A program made the position numbers and the translations under genes. Below are positions 1 through 10,623 of a stretch of DNA of 64,000 nucleotides, piece by piece. The stretch comes from Tetmemena sp. SeJ-2015. Taxonomy: Eukaryota; Ciliophora; Spirotrichea; Sporadotrichida; Oxytrichidae. Below the pieces are notes generated by a model. It ran no database searches. It saw only the letters and a list, made by a program, of their open reading frames with translations, and was not told where the DNA came from. Every line of letters begins with the position of its first letter. Position 1 is the stretch's first letter. Where the stretch lies: positions 1 through 64,000 of the forward strand of contig JAJKFJ010022777.1 of the NCBI GenBank assembly GCA_027382625.1, given 5' to 3'.

Positions 1-540
1 TTTTTTAAAACCCAGAGGCTAGTGGGTTCCAAGTGTAAAGGCTGAAGCACTTTAATGATCGAGGTAAATAAATATATGGTCTGTCTTGTAGCTGCCTGGC
101 CTCAATAATGAAGACTTGAACTTGCTCTTAGTAATTGTAAACTTCACTTTGCTCTTCTAAGTCTAAGATGATAAATCCTTAAATTTATAATAAGAAGTTA
201 TAAGTCTAAGGATGAAAAGAGTTTTGTTAGAATGGGCCAGTAGAGCCAAATACTCTTTCGAGAGATCTTGTCTCCCTTGCAGTCTGTGGCCTTTAGCTCA
301 CTCCACTTCGGTTCTACATTGACTTTAAATTTTATATTTCTTACTTAATTAATAAGGTTGAGGAGAGACTTCGTCTCATCTGCCAGTATCTCCGGACAAG
401 CTGAGAACTTCATGCTCTTAAGTCTATTCCAATGAGGCTGCGTACTATTTCAATTTAAGCTCAGATTGGAACTTACTTGTGCAGTTAAGATAAATCATAA
501 AGGGTAAATTGATAAATCAGCAATTGGAATCAATAAAAAT
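1..540 (-). CDS. Partial hypothetical gene at left edge
   Basis: Minus-strand coding is visible under the ciliate code and runs off the left edge, so the C-terminus is missing. Readable blocks include KVNVEPKWSELKATDCKGD near 300-340 and LDLEEQSEVYNYQEQVQVF near 100-165, with TAA/TAG read as Gln. At least one frame change falls near 170-200, in AT-rich sequence that looks like a small IES. No start codon was settled; the reading frame begins near 500-540, just upstream of the divergent plus-strand gene at 564. No family was recognised. Confidence 0.45.
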
Positions 541-563
541 AAATAAGAGTAATTTAAACTATA

Positions 564-1358
564 ATGTCCTACGCTCACTTACCATACCTGTACACGAATG
601 TAACTTAGACTGCTTTATTCTGACTTAACGATTAGTGTAGCCCTATTCAGTGGTGGAACCACACATTGACTATTACAGCTACTGGTAGTCCCCTCACTAC
701 CAGTACGAGTATTACAACTACGTGAAGGATAGATATGATGACTACGTCCGCAACAAATCCATCCAAGAACTTGAGGAGATCAAATAAGTAATCAGTTATT
801 TCATTACATAATTTTCAATGTCCTCTTCTCTTCTCTTCCTGATATTATAACTCTAAGCTTATGTTTTAGATGAGGGAGAAAATTGATGTGCTTGCTAAAC
901 AGGCAAAGGAAAAGGATTTCATAATAGATGTGGAAACGCGTCGACTCCAAAAAGAAAAGGAACTTGTTCTCATGAGGCTTAATGATGCCAAAAGGAAAGA
1001 GGAGATAGCCAATCTAGAAAAAGAAAGACTAGAAGATGCAAAGAAAAACTTGAATTTGAGGTATGCATCGATTCCAAGAAGAAGCGATCTGTACCCGCAT
1101 CCTTATTTCAGAGAATTCTATGGAGGGCCAGTGCATTAAGTTCCGCCAGTTATTAATAACACCACCGTCTGTGCCACTGGCTGCATGGGTGGGCACGGTT
1201 GTCATGGAACTTGCTATAACGATCACTCTCATCACTGCGATGGAGCGCACACTCAGACTCCACTTAGATGTAGATCATGCTATAAAGAAAAGACCACTTA
1301 TATTCTACCCCCAATAAACAACAGCTTAGGAAAATCCTTCTAATTGACAAAGAATTGA
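564..1358 (+). CDS. Small coiled-coil protein with Cys/His-rich tail
   Basis: A complete three-exon model. Exons are 564-599, 641-787 and 870-1358; introns 600-640 and 788-869 begin GTAA and end TAG. The product is about 223 aa and ends in TGA. The middle is Tyr-rich (HYQYEYYNYVKDRYDDYV). It is followed by a charged helical stretch starting MREKIDVLAKQAKEKDF, typical of a coiled coil. The tail is rich in Cys and His (CATGCMGGHGCHGTCY, then CRSCYKEK) and could bind metal. In-frame TAA/TAG codons are read as Gln. No IES was needed. The function is unknown, and no family was recognised. Confidence 0.65.
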
Positions 1359-1504
1359 ACTACTATAAGCAAGACTATTTATCAATATATAATCATAATT
1401 TATTTGAAGACTTAATTTCTTAAATCCATTTTCATTGACCGATCCTATTTTTGCACAATTTGTTCGGTGTTAATTTTATTTAGATAAAAGATAAAAGTAG
1501 AATA

Positions 1505-3608
1505 ATGGCTTTAAATCCGCTTATTCATCAGAAGCTTGAAAATCGAAATGTAAGATAAACTGCTTTCATTTATGATTATGAATAAAATACATTCTCTATT
1601 CTACTTGAAACTAAGATTTTTTAGCCTATGGATCCCCTGACTTTGCTCGCTCTCGAAGGAAGTAAATGCCTTAGCATAATATTCACTATGCTCATCACGA
1701 TCAGTCTTGCCATCGAAAGATCTCATCAAAATCTATGAGCAGTACGAATAAAAGAAACGAGTACAGAATCTAATTTATTTCCCAATATAATCTCTCTAGC
1801 TCTGCAGAGGGAAGCATGTAGAATGATTAGTACTCAGAAAATGGGTTAAGGGGCTCAGGTTCCCCAAGTCTTCTAGCTCAAAATCAGTTTCAATCGGAGT
1901 ATAAGCTTAACTACTTACTTGGAGACCCAAATTTTCAAGAACGGATGAAGTATATAACGCCTGGAGAGTTTGCAGGAAAGAAAACGTTCAAGGATATACT
2001 TGTGAACGAGGCGGTAGATCCTCATAGTTGGCTACAGAATACAAATCAAATTGCCTAGATAGGAGTAGGTGGAGCAACTATAGATCCTCAGTCGATAGTG
2101 AAATGCAGAAGTATGCGATAATTAAACTCAAGTGGATTAAATTCTACTCTTGAGCAAAGTAAATTTGACAGCAAGCCAAGGGAGATAAATTTAATTTAAT
2201 ATCGTAATGCGTTTTTGAATTGCTTATAATTTTAAATACACTCAATAATGCCTATGGTGCATCTGCTTTTTCAGGCAAACTTAGAAACCAGAATCTAGGC
2301 AAGTCTATAATTTAAGGCGGAAATATGAACCTCTAAGTATATTTTTTACTTACAAATATTTTAAGCTTCTTTGAAAGGCAACGAGATCTAAGGTTCAATG
2401 AATAACTAAAGCACTTTGCTCGATCCATCACAAGAATATAATCTTATTCAAGATTCTTACTAATCAGAAACAAGGAAAGATTTCTCATAATATCCAAGCT
2501 AGTTACATTTGAAGGAGCCTTTGAATCAGAGAGAGCAAATGTATCATTATATTTTCTTATAAGAATGAGGAACAGTCAGTACAAGAACAATTTCACAGCT
2601 GACTATAAACAAGATGGCAGTACTAAAAACTTATCTATCGATAACTCTATGAGTTTTGAGAACAGAGATACTAAAAAGATGGCAGGAGCAAGCACTCCCT
2701 ATATCTTAGGTAACGGCCATATGAGGAGTAGTTCACTTGTAACTCCTAATGAAAAAAGTGACTATCTTTTGAGAAAAGATCTCTCCCTACAAAATTAAGG
2801 CCTCTCAGGTAATCCTATAAGTGGATTGCCATAGTCTACTTCCTAAATCCTAAATTACAATAGAAACTTAGCAGCTCAAAATAGATATAATTCTCAAACT
2901 AGAAATCCTATAGGACCTTCCACATATCCAACTCAAAAGATAAATGTTGAAGATCATGCCAATAAAGACTCTCAATTATAAAATATCGCTCATATTATTT
3001 TTCCTCATCCCAATTTCTAAAGAATTAATATTCTCAATTCAGATTCTTCTAGAGCGAATTTAGCAGGCTATGATGGAAAATTTATTTTCTTATAATTTTT
3101 AAATGCATTATGAATTTTTATTTTATGCCTTATCTTAAGAAAATTTTTACATTTAACCATTTGCTTAAAACACTTTTTACTATTTCTAAAAGGCTTAAAA
3201 ATGTTGTTATAACTTCTTTAAAATAAGACTATAGTTATCTTATTTTTTTAATTTCTCTATTTATAAATTTATGAGGGTGGAAAAGTGTTAACCGAGCAAG
3301 AAAGGTACATGATGAGGTTAAAATAGTCGATAGAAAAGTAGTCCCAAGTATTCAGCAATTACACTAAGATGGGAGTGCTCGGAATCAATAACAGCAAAGC
3401 CAGTTAAATTTATAAGTACGACAACCAAGTTCACTAATTTATTTATCAAAGTTAACTCTTCACAAAATATGGGCTAGTCTCAAAGTCCAAACTTAAACTA
3501 TAGCCTACCGTAAAAGCAAATCTCTCTTATAAATAAAACATCTATTTTACTATGATAAATCAATTTCTCTGCTAAAGCCTTGCAAGTATGAATTTCTTTA
3601 AAAAGTGA
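1505..3608 (+). CDS. Ser/Asn/Gln-rich hypothetical protein, IES-interrupted
   Basis: The frame starts at ATG 1505 (MALNPLIHQKLENRN), is followed by a likely GT-AG intron (about 1550-1622), and ends at TGA 3606-3608. The protein is low in complexity and rich in Ser, Asn and Gln. Recognisable ordered blocks are YLLGDPNFQERMKYITPGEF near 1910-1970 and GKVLTEQERYMMRLKQS near 3280-3330. Three IES junctions restore the frame: TAAG at 2334/2362, AATG at 2538/2564 and TGGAAAA at 3074/3278. A further intron-like insert (GTAATG to TTTTCAG) lies near 2205-2275. It is convergent with the minus-strand gene at 3722. Function unknown. Confidence 0.6.
2334..2365. other. IES, pointer TAAG
   Basis: TAAG at 2334-2337 and 2362-2365. 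Removing 28 bp joins GGNMNLQ to ASLKGNEIQGSM in frame. Confidence 0.7.
2538..2567. other. IES (or 23-nt intron), pointer AATG
   Basis: AATG at 2538-2541 and 2564-2567. Excision of 26 bp gives NQREQ-MRNSQYKNN. Splicing GTATCA...ATAAG also keeps frame but would be only 23 nt. Confidence 0.65.
3074..3284. other. IES (204 bp) with 7-bp pointer TGGAAAA
   Basis: TGGAAAA at 3074-3080 and 3278-3284. Removing 204 bp joins NLAGYDGK to VLTEQERYMMR. The insert is extremely AT-rich, holds in-frame TGA codons and has no GT-AG ends. Confidence 0.9.
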
Positions 3609-3721
3609 ACATATATATTCATTGATATTAATTTCTGTTTCATATTGAGAACATATTGTTCATTTTGCTTATAAGTCCTTTCGGTATAAATATTGGAAAT
3701 GTAGGAATGTCTTGGTGAAAC

Positions 3722-4506
3722 TCATTCATTGAATCCCTTGGCTTTGACTGGATGAATGAAGCATCTGAATCTGTAGCTTGAGTATATTTGTCCTTCCTAT
3801 GACATATTAATTTTCAATAAACTTACGATAGCCTTGAGGAGGTCCTTCCTAGTAACTTTCTTATCTAATTTTCTGATGATCTCATCGACAGCATTCTATT
3901 TTCTGTCTTCCATGTCCTTTAGATATTCTCTACAAAAAATTTAAGCAATGAAATCCATTAATATTCTTCAATTTCTGCATTCTTAGACTCTGCCTTGATC
4001 TGGTATTCCAAATGAACATCCACTGCGTAATAGGCCAAGCCTTCAATAATCTATCGTACTCTGCCCTCAGTTACTTCCTCCTCCATAGTTGGGTTTATGA
4101 TTCCCCAGAGAGCATCTCCCGCGGAGATTGGATTGTCGTGTATAGTAAGTAGATATCCTATCAGCAGAAACTCCTCTGGCTAAAAGATCCCTTGTTGGAA
4201 AATGCGAGAGTTGTGGAAGTAGTAGTGCTATAGTCTGTCGTTGTTATCTAGGTCGCTAAGTTTCAGATTTATTTCTCCTCCTATTTCTTCAATCACAGCT
4301 TCTTCGATTCTTCCTTTATAGCCATAGCGTTTTATGATTCTCTCGTAATGAAAAAATAAGAAGAAAACTAAGTCAATGTTAAATGCTCATACTTGAGATT
4401 TGAAAGGCCTAGTCTGATTTCTCTGTCCACTATTTACCTTTCCCTAGCCGAAATTGGAATATCTGGCTTCCAAGTAGAGGCCCCCATTAGGCCTGAAGAT
4501 GAACAT
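3722..4506 (-). CDS. Hypothetical protein, tandem paralog of the gene at 4680
   Basis: Minus-strand coding ends in TGA at 3722-3724. Main blocks are RIIKRYGYKGRIEEAVIEE, GDALWGIINPTMEEEVTEGR, QIIEGLAYYAVDVHLEYQ and DEIIRKLDKKVTRKDLL. These align in order with blocks of the next gene upstream, so the two are tandem paralogs. An IES with pointer GAATAT (as read on the coding strand) sits at 3923/3961. A GTAAGT to ATAG insert of 30 nt near the 3' end may be an intron. The start is uncertain: ATG at 4506 is proposed, but a TGA near 4395 must be removed by an unresolved junction. The protein is mostly charged and helical; no known domain was recognised. Confidence 0.5.
3923..3966. other. IES, pointer ATATTC
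   Basis: ATATTC at 3923-3928 and 3961-3966. Removing 38 bp joins KNAEIEEY to LKDMEDRKQNAVDE on the minus strand. Confidence 0.82.
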
Positions 4507-4679
4507 AAAGCTCCCCTATCAAGCAGAGATTTATTTTTACTTCAATTTAGGAATAGCTTACATTTGTGCGATATATTTTTTTCTAAATTATAAATAATTG
4601 ATTCTTATAATTTCTCTTTAACATCTTAAACTTAATCAGCAATAATCTAAACTCTATCTCTTCACCATCTTAAGTGCTT

Positions 4680-5632
4680 TCATTGAGCTTGAACTGGGGC
4701 CTAAGAAACTACAGGTTGCAACTTAACTCCTGCAAGTCTTGCTCTTAGCATGTAGGACTTGAAGAAGTCTTCTCTGATCCTTGCGCAAAGTTCCTGCTTA
4801 GAGACTGTTGGATTCAACCCTGAGAGAACTGTGTCAATCTCTTGTTGCTTTCTAGATGCACAATTAAATATAAAGTCAGTTTAACAGCAATTGTTGAGGT
4901 AATCTATTGCCTTCTTGTTCTCTGAAGAGTCATTTTCAGCTCCCATTCTCAGCAGATCTATTATATTGATGAGACACAATAAATTAAGCTTACTCAAGTT
5001 CATGTCAACTGCGACATAGCACAGATCTTCAAGGAATTTAGCAACTTTAAATTAAATACTTATTATATTCGCTTTAACTGTTTCCTTTGAGATGGTGTCT
5101 TCAAGTTTTGGGTTGATGAGGTGCCACAACTCCAGCTCTTGGTCCTCAACTGAATTGTGACGGCAGCATAAGAAGCCCAACTTCAGCAGATTAGGAACAG
5201 TGTGTCTTCTGCCCTGGAAGAAGAACTACTCATCTTTGTAGACAATGGCTGCGGGAGAGTTTGACACAGTTTGCATCTCGTTTACGTTGAGTTTAATCTC
5301 TTTGCTATTCAAGTGTTAAGAAATTAATATAGAAGGATTAAATGTGAAAATAAAAGCAATAATGCTGTTCATGTGCTCATCGTTGAGATTAATTCTGTAC
5401 CCAAAGCGCTTAATGGCTCCTTGGAAAGTGAGGAAGTTCACTTCATCTAACTTTATTCTAGTCTCAGATTTGTACACATAATTTTCTTCTGCAGGCAGAC
5501 CCTCGATTTTCAAACTTTTCTCTCTTGATGTGCAAGCTCCCCTATTCGTAAAGATATAAAAAACCAATCATAAATGGCAAAGCAATCAAAAGATATGGAG
5601 TTTAAACAGGATGGGGAAACTTTGACTTACAT
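4680..5632 (-). CDS. Hypothetical protein, tandem paralog of the gene at 3722
   Basis: Minus-strand gene from ATG 5632 to TGA 4680-4682. Blocks include SISFDCFAIYDWFFISLRIG near the start, GAIKRFGYRINLNDEHMNS, VEDQELELWHLINPKLEDT, KFLEDLCYVAVDMN and PTVSKQELCARIREDF. Two IESs are resolved: GAG at 5502/5522 and TTAAAG at 5045/5072. Removal of the second gives T-V-K-V-A-K-F-L-E-D-L, which matches the paralog. Shared features with the paralog are a W-x-x-I-N-P core followed by an acidic/Thr stretch and a Y-x-A-V-D motif. Function unknown. The N-terminal hydrophobic stretch could be a membrane anchor, which is inference only. Confidence 0.55.
5045..5077. other. IES, pointer CTTTAA
   Basis: CTTTAA at 5045-5050 and 5072-5077. 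Removing 27 bp joins SKETVK to VAKFLEDLCYV, matching the tandem paralog, which lacks the insert. Confidence 0.82.
5502..5524. other. IES, pointer CTC
   Basis: CTC at 5502-5504 and 5522-5524. Removing 20 bp joins RIGELAHQE to GLPAEENYVYK on the minus strand. The short pointer makes the exact edge less certain. Confidence 0.6.
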
Positions 5633-5721
5633 TTTATTTTCAAATTTTGTAATTATAATATTCTTGGCTATCACTTTTGAATAAGCTTCTGAGAGAGATA
5701 ATATTGGCTATGAATGTTAAA

Positions 5722-8324
5722 TCAAAAAAATGATTCATTATACTTTATTGCTTGCTCTAGTTTTTGATTTGTTATCTTTTTCTTTTAAAATATTTAGTGA
5801 ACTCTTGAGAACCTAGTTTGTTCAGGTAAATGATTATTACTAGTGGTTTCTTTTTCTTAAGATCTGGAGAGTTCCTTTCGTGAATTTTTAAGTATGGCCC
5901 TATTAGCAGCAGAGTTTTAATTAGGTGAAATTAAGATAAGCTTTTGCGCTGTCTTGGCAGCTCTTCTAGCTGTAATGCTTATTGGCTAATTATCGACGAC
6001 ACCCTCTTGAACGCTTATTAGATTTTGAGTAAGTTAGTTATGAGCAATTTATTCCCTCGAAGTCAGGGCAAACTAAGACTGAGGAAAGTCATTCTTAGAA
6101 CTTTGCATTGTTTTTCTTTAGCTTACATGACTAGTTTTTGAAACACCAGATGTTTTAGCAGGCACGTTATTCGTTTTTTTAATTAAAGAGAAGAGTTCAT
6201 ATTTTTTAGTGGAATTAAATGAAGAATAAATCTATATGACTCATTAAAACTATTCCATAGTTTTACAATAAAATAAGTGTTTTAAAATAGCAATATTTTT
6301 AAAGCTTGCAATTGAGTTAACTTTCTAGAGGAATTTAAATGGGGAAAAGCCCTTGTTTAAGAGACTTCTGAAATTAATTTAATTTGGCTCTGTGTTCGAA
6401 GTGAAAGCCCTAGGCTAACTTGAATCTCTAAATTAAATGCCACCAGCTGTAAATTGCCTATTAGAATCTGTTGGTTAATTATCATTTCCATTTGCGGTTC
6501 CTTGATTCCGACTTGAGTTATTCTAATTTTGATGGTTATTGACTTCTTGCTAGAAGTTACTCATTTTGAGTTTGCTTCTCTCAGTAAGTCTAGCAAAAGA
6601 AGGAGTTCTATTCTGCACTTCCCGCTCATCTATAATTTTGAGTTGAGCCACAAAGTTTGAAACCCTCTATCTTAACTCACTTGGCAAAAGCCTGGGAGTA
6701 GCCGCTGCTTCTTCTTTCATCTGTTAAATTTAAAGTCGTTTATTTTAGGTCTAAGAATGATTTGAGCTGACAGCTCTTTCTGCTACTTATTTAGGAGACT
6801 AGTTTTCAGGAAAAGGGTGAATTTATTAGTTTTGAGAAGATCATTTTGAGATGCTAAAAATAGAGAAATTAATCAATGTTTATAATATGCGGCTTATGAG
6901 GTATCATTGAGCTTTAATTATGATTGAGTTTGCTAGTCCTGAGCAAATTTTTGCAAGAACTGTTTATCGCCAATTATATTCTCTAGATTTTAAAGTCTTC
7001 CATACTCAAACCTGAACTTCTTTCCAAATTTGGTGTTTCTTTCTTTTAACCTCATCTTCTTGAGATTATAATCCTCATCCTTTGGGTATCAGCTAGAACC
7101 CACCAGCATGTAAATCAAAACACATTTTATAATTCAGCAAGCCTTAAATGTCTAGTATTAGAGTCTGACTCTAAGGATTAATCAGAAGGAGTATCTGATA
7201 GGTACTTATTTTGGTCGAAGCTAGGATCAACTTTCAAGTTGATCTTGTCCATGTAGGGCCTTATCTTTCCCTTTTCTTGCTTTTTGAAATATCCATCTAT
7301 CATGTCTTTAAGAAAATCTTTTTTCAAAGTGCTGTGTCTATTCCTCTGACTTAAATATCCAGTTTAACTGCAGCTGGGAGATACCATGTCTGAAGGAAGC
7401 TCTAGAGTCTAGTATTTAATTTCTGGCTACTACTCTTCCTTATCTAATTGCTCTCTTACTTTACCATCTTCAGTACTTTGATAAAAAACAAGTTATCGTC
7501 TTTATGATCTCTAATGGAGATCTGGTCTTAAACCGTTGGAGAGGAAGCTACATTTAACTCCGTGTTGAGTTAGCTATTTCTTTGCTAATATTTGAGAGAC
7601 AGTTTTCTAGTAAAGACTCTTTTTATTCTTTCACTTCTGAGCTCGCCTGACTAGTTACTGTCAGCATCATTCACTCCTTCTTGTTCACTTGAGCTCTAAA
7701 CCTTTGATTTACATCGCCACACTACTCTAGTCGTCTTTAATATCTCCGAAGAAGTTTTTAAGGCTTGCTTTGGATGGACTATTGAGGTAAAATATTTGAT
7801 TGAAGGAGAGTTGAGAAGTGGTCTTGTTCTTCTAAAATCCTTCCCTCTCCTGGGCTCTAAACTTTGACCTGATCTAATTGAGAAACTCAGAAGGCGCTAT
7901 AATTGGCTCAGCAAGTGGATCATAGTTATCGTCAAAGGGACGAGTTGCACGGCAGAAGTCAGTGAAGCAAGCATCCAACCAGGGCATTTCACTCGAAGAC
8001 AAAAGCATCAGGCACTTGTATTTCTTCACAAGGGTGTTGATGTTTTAATTAACTCCAACGTAAATCTCAGCCAAAGTTTCTTTGAATTAAGCATTTATAG
8101 ATAATAATTATAAAATCTTTGAGATACTACTCGTCCACCTTCTCAAACAAAAAGAGTACGTGGTTAATCTAATCTGAGTCCATGCAATTTAGCAGGCTCT
8201 CTAGATCTTCCTTTAACTGCTCCTTAAACTAGCTCCTCATTTTAACTTAATGCCTGTCTACTGTGTTGAGTATCTCTTTTTTAAGTTTCTCCTTTTGAAC
8301 ATGGTTCATGTCTTGAATGCACAT
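5722..8324 (-). CDS. Long hypothetical protein with Asn/Ser-rich C-terminus
   Basis: Reads from ATG 8324 (MCIQDMNHVQKEKLKKEIL) to TGA 5722-5724. The first part looks ordered and helical (INHVLFLFEKVDEQYLKE, IYVGVNQNINTLVKKYKCLM, MPWLDACFTDFCRATRPF). The second half is low complexity, then basic (RRAAKTAQKLIL). Two IESs are fixed: TCAAAGA at 8079/8116 and TAGAG at 7694/7725. A larger AT-rich block near 6170-6330 is probably another IES, because coding continues on both sides. It follows the 8428 gene in the same orientation with about 100 bp between them, so the split into two genes is inferred from an ATG and a TGA. No family recognised. Confidence 0.5.
7694..7729. other. IES, pointer CTCTA
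   Basis: CTCTA at 7694-7698 and 7725-7729. Removing 31 bp joins FFGDIKDDQS to SSEQEGVNDADS and removes a TGA. Confidence 0.82.
8079..8122. other. IES, 7-bp pointer TCTTTGA
   Basis: TCTTTGA at 8079-8085 and 8116-8122. Removing 37 bp joins KVDEQYLK to ETLAEIYVGVNQ in frame on the minus strand. Confidence 0.9.
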
Positions 8325-8427
8325 TTTTAGGAATAAGATAAATTAATAAATTATTCATATCTAGAAATTAAAATAAGTAAGGAACTTAACTGTTTAGTTG
8401 ATAAGCATATTTTAATAGGGAAAGATT

Positions 8428-10455
8428 TCAAAACTTGAAGGAAATAAATTTACTCTTTAACTCTTGCTCATTTATACTGGGTTTCTTGCTAAGTTATTTT
8501 TGATTGTAGTCATCGAGATTAGCTCTCTAGACTCCATTATAAAATGTGCCTTCCTATATCTAGCTATCTTCCAACTCTACTAAATCAGAATCTCTTCTTA
8601 TATCTTGAGCCTTTTCCTCCTCAAATTTATCATAGGAATACTACTACTATTCATTGAGAGTTTATTAATTCTTCAAACCCTAATCTTCCTCCTCAGCAAT
8701 ATCTGATTCTTGATGACTTTATCTTGGAACTTTGATAGTCTTACTTGAGATAATAGGTGCTGGTTATGCTTTGACTACTTGAGTTGGAATAATTTATTGA
8801 AGCTTAACTGATTTGATAGCTTGCTGTTTCCTTCTCATAGAGGCTAAATCAACTGAGTCTACGAACTTATTGTTATACTCAAGTTGAAAAAGACAATCTA
8901 TCACTTAGTGCAGTTCAAGAACATTTCTTGCAAGGTTCTCTATTCGATAGGATTGAAACAGAAGATCATCCGCAGTAGAGTCACCCATAATCTGCTCTTC
9001 TCTCTGCTCTTGTTCATAAAATGCAAAAGGACCCGAGGTATGCCCTTTTAAATTTTAAGGAAGAGGGACTGAATTCAAATTTGGATAAATGTGATTCGGG
9101 GTCATAGCTTGGCTGAAAGGGATTTATCTCCATGTCGATATCATCTTCTAAGTTTATTTAAAGAGGCTCTATTGGCTTAGATTCTTGATTCTAGATTGAA
9201 GAAGAAGAAGTTGATGAAAAATTATTTATTGGCTCTTAGTTTTGATTTTTAGCAGGAGCAGAAGAAAAGGCAAAAGCTATGTTAGGTGGAACTGGAGCAT
9301 AGGTCTCAGCATAAGGTTTCTTATAATATCCGCTCTGAAAATTTGACTCTGGAATGGATTTATACATCTCATCTGCAAGTACCCTGCGCTTATCTTTTTT
9401 CTCTTGCCTTGGTTTTTTAACCTTTTGCTCCGGAGGTGGCATAAACTAGGGCTATTAAGGAATAGGGACTACTACATTTGAATTTAGTGAGTATTCCTCT
9501 TCTAGAGGAGCATTGTAGTTTCTGAAAGACTTTCTTGGCTTTGCATCGTCTACATTCTATTCTGAGAGTATAGCTGGATTCTTCTTTGCAGTTGAATTAC
9601 AAAATGTAGAGTAGACATATTTTTAGTCCATTTCTGGAACTAAAGGATCCCTTGAAGATTGCTTCATAGACTCTAAATATAGAGAGTTTATTTAAGCATT
9701 TTCCGGAACAAATGAACTCAATGGGTTGTGTTGCTTAATTAAGTGGTTCTTGGGTTGTAGCTGAAGGTATTTGCCTATTGTGGATACTGACTCTCTGGCT
9801 CCTCTAAATTAATTGTTTCTCTGGAACTACTGTGTCGGTTCTTATCATTTGATAAATAACTTGAAGAATCCTTGATGTGATTTGAAGTTCGATTTGAATT
9901 TAAACTTCCCAGGTACCCTATCGGTATATACTAGTCCTGTAGATCATGATCCACTAAGTTAAACGAGTCTGACTCAGTAGTACGATTCTTCCTTATCATA
10001 TTGTTAACAAACCCAATCTTATTCTTCTCCATCCTGATTGACTTTCTTTGCTCATGAGCTGATATCTCATAGGGATTATTTTTGTCCATATCCGAGATAC
10101 CGCAAAATGTTGTGCTCATTATAGCTACCATGTTGCCATCAACTCTTCCATTTTCAATTGCGTATTGTAAGAAAGTTTTTTCATCTAAAATGTCCAAGGG
10201 TGAAATGCAAAACGGATGATGAGGCTTGTGGTCTATAAATTCCATGGCCTTTAGAAAGCACCAACATCTTAGACAATAGTGAAGTTTCTTATTCTCAGAG
10301 TCACGAGTGTTAAATTCCAATCTCTCAATAAATAGCTGGTACTCTGGAGATCCTCTCTAAACCCAAATGCTACTATCGTCAGACCCAAAGGTTTCTAAAC
10401 CTGTAACTAAAACTTATCGGTGCGATAAATGACTGTAAGTTTTTAATAGACTCAT
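8428..10455 (-). CDS. Hypothetical protein, paralog of the gene at 10624
   Basis: Starts at ATG 10455 (MSLLKTYSHL) and ends at TGA 8428-8430. N-terminal block: SIWVQRGSPEYQLFIERLEF, then CLRCWCFLKAMEF and LQYAIENGRVDGNMVA. C-terminal block: GPFAFYEQ, MGDSTADDLLFQSYRIENL, VIDCLFQLEYNNKF, followed by basic and acidic low-complexity sequence. Both blocks match the neighbouring gene at 10624 in order, so the pair looks like a tandem duplication. An IES with pointer CCTC on the coding strand (9035/9063) restores SPSGPFAFYEQ. Another junction near 9720 is unresolved. No known domain was recognised; the C-terminal block is predicted to be coiled coil. Confidence 0.55.
9035..9066. other. IES, pointer GAGG
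   Basis: GAGG at 9035-9038 and 9063-9066. Removing 28 bp joins KFEFSPS to GPFAFYEQEQRE, the block conserved in the neighbouring paralog. Confidence 0.82.
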
Positions 10456-10623
10456 TTCTCAATACAGGTATAAAAGGAAAATGTTTTGAGCAGGACAAAA
10501 CAAACTTATTGCTGAATAAATTATGAATATTCACTACTTTTATTCACAAATTTTCTAATAAAACATAATCTACTGCACAATACTTCATTCAAAATTATAA
10601 ATTAATTTTTATTTTGCTTTATC

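Noticed and set aside
4393..4593. Plus-strand ORF near 4.4 kb
   Set aside because: It overlaps the N-terminal part of the minus-strand gene at 3722 and shows no features of its own.
5574..6239. A 221-codon plus-strand ORF under the ciliate code with two hydrophobic stretches
   Set aside because: The minus strand of the same region reads as ordinary coding (RRAAKTAQKLIL, SRKELSRSQEKETTS) that continues the 5722-8324 gene. With a single stop codon, long antisense ORFs are expected by chance.
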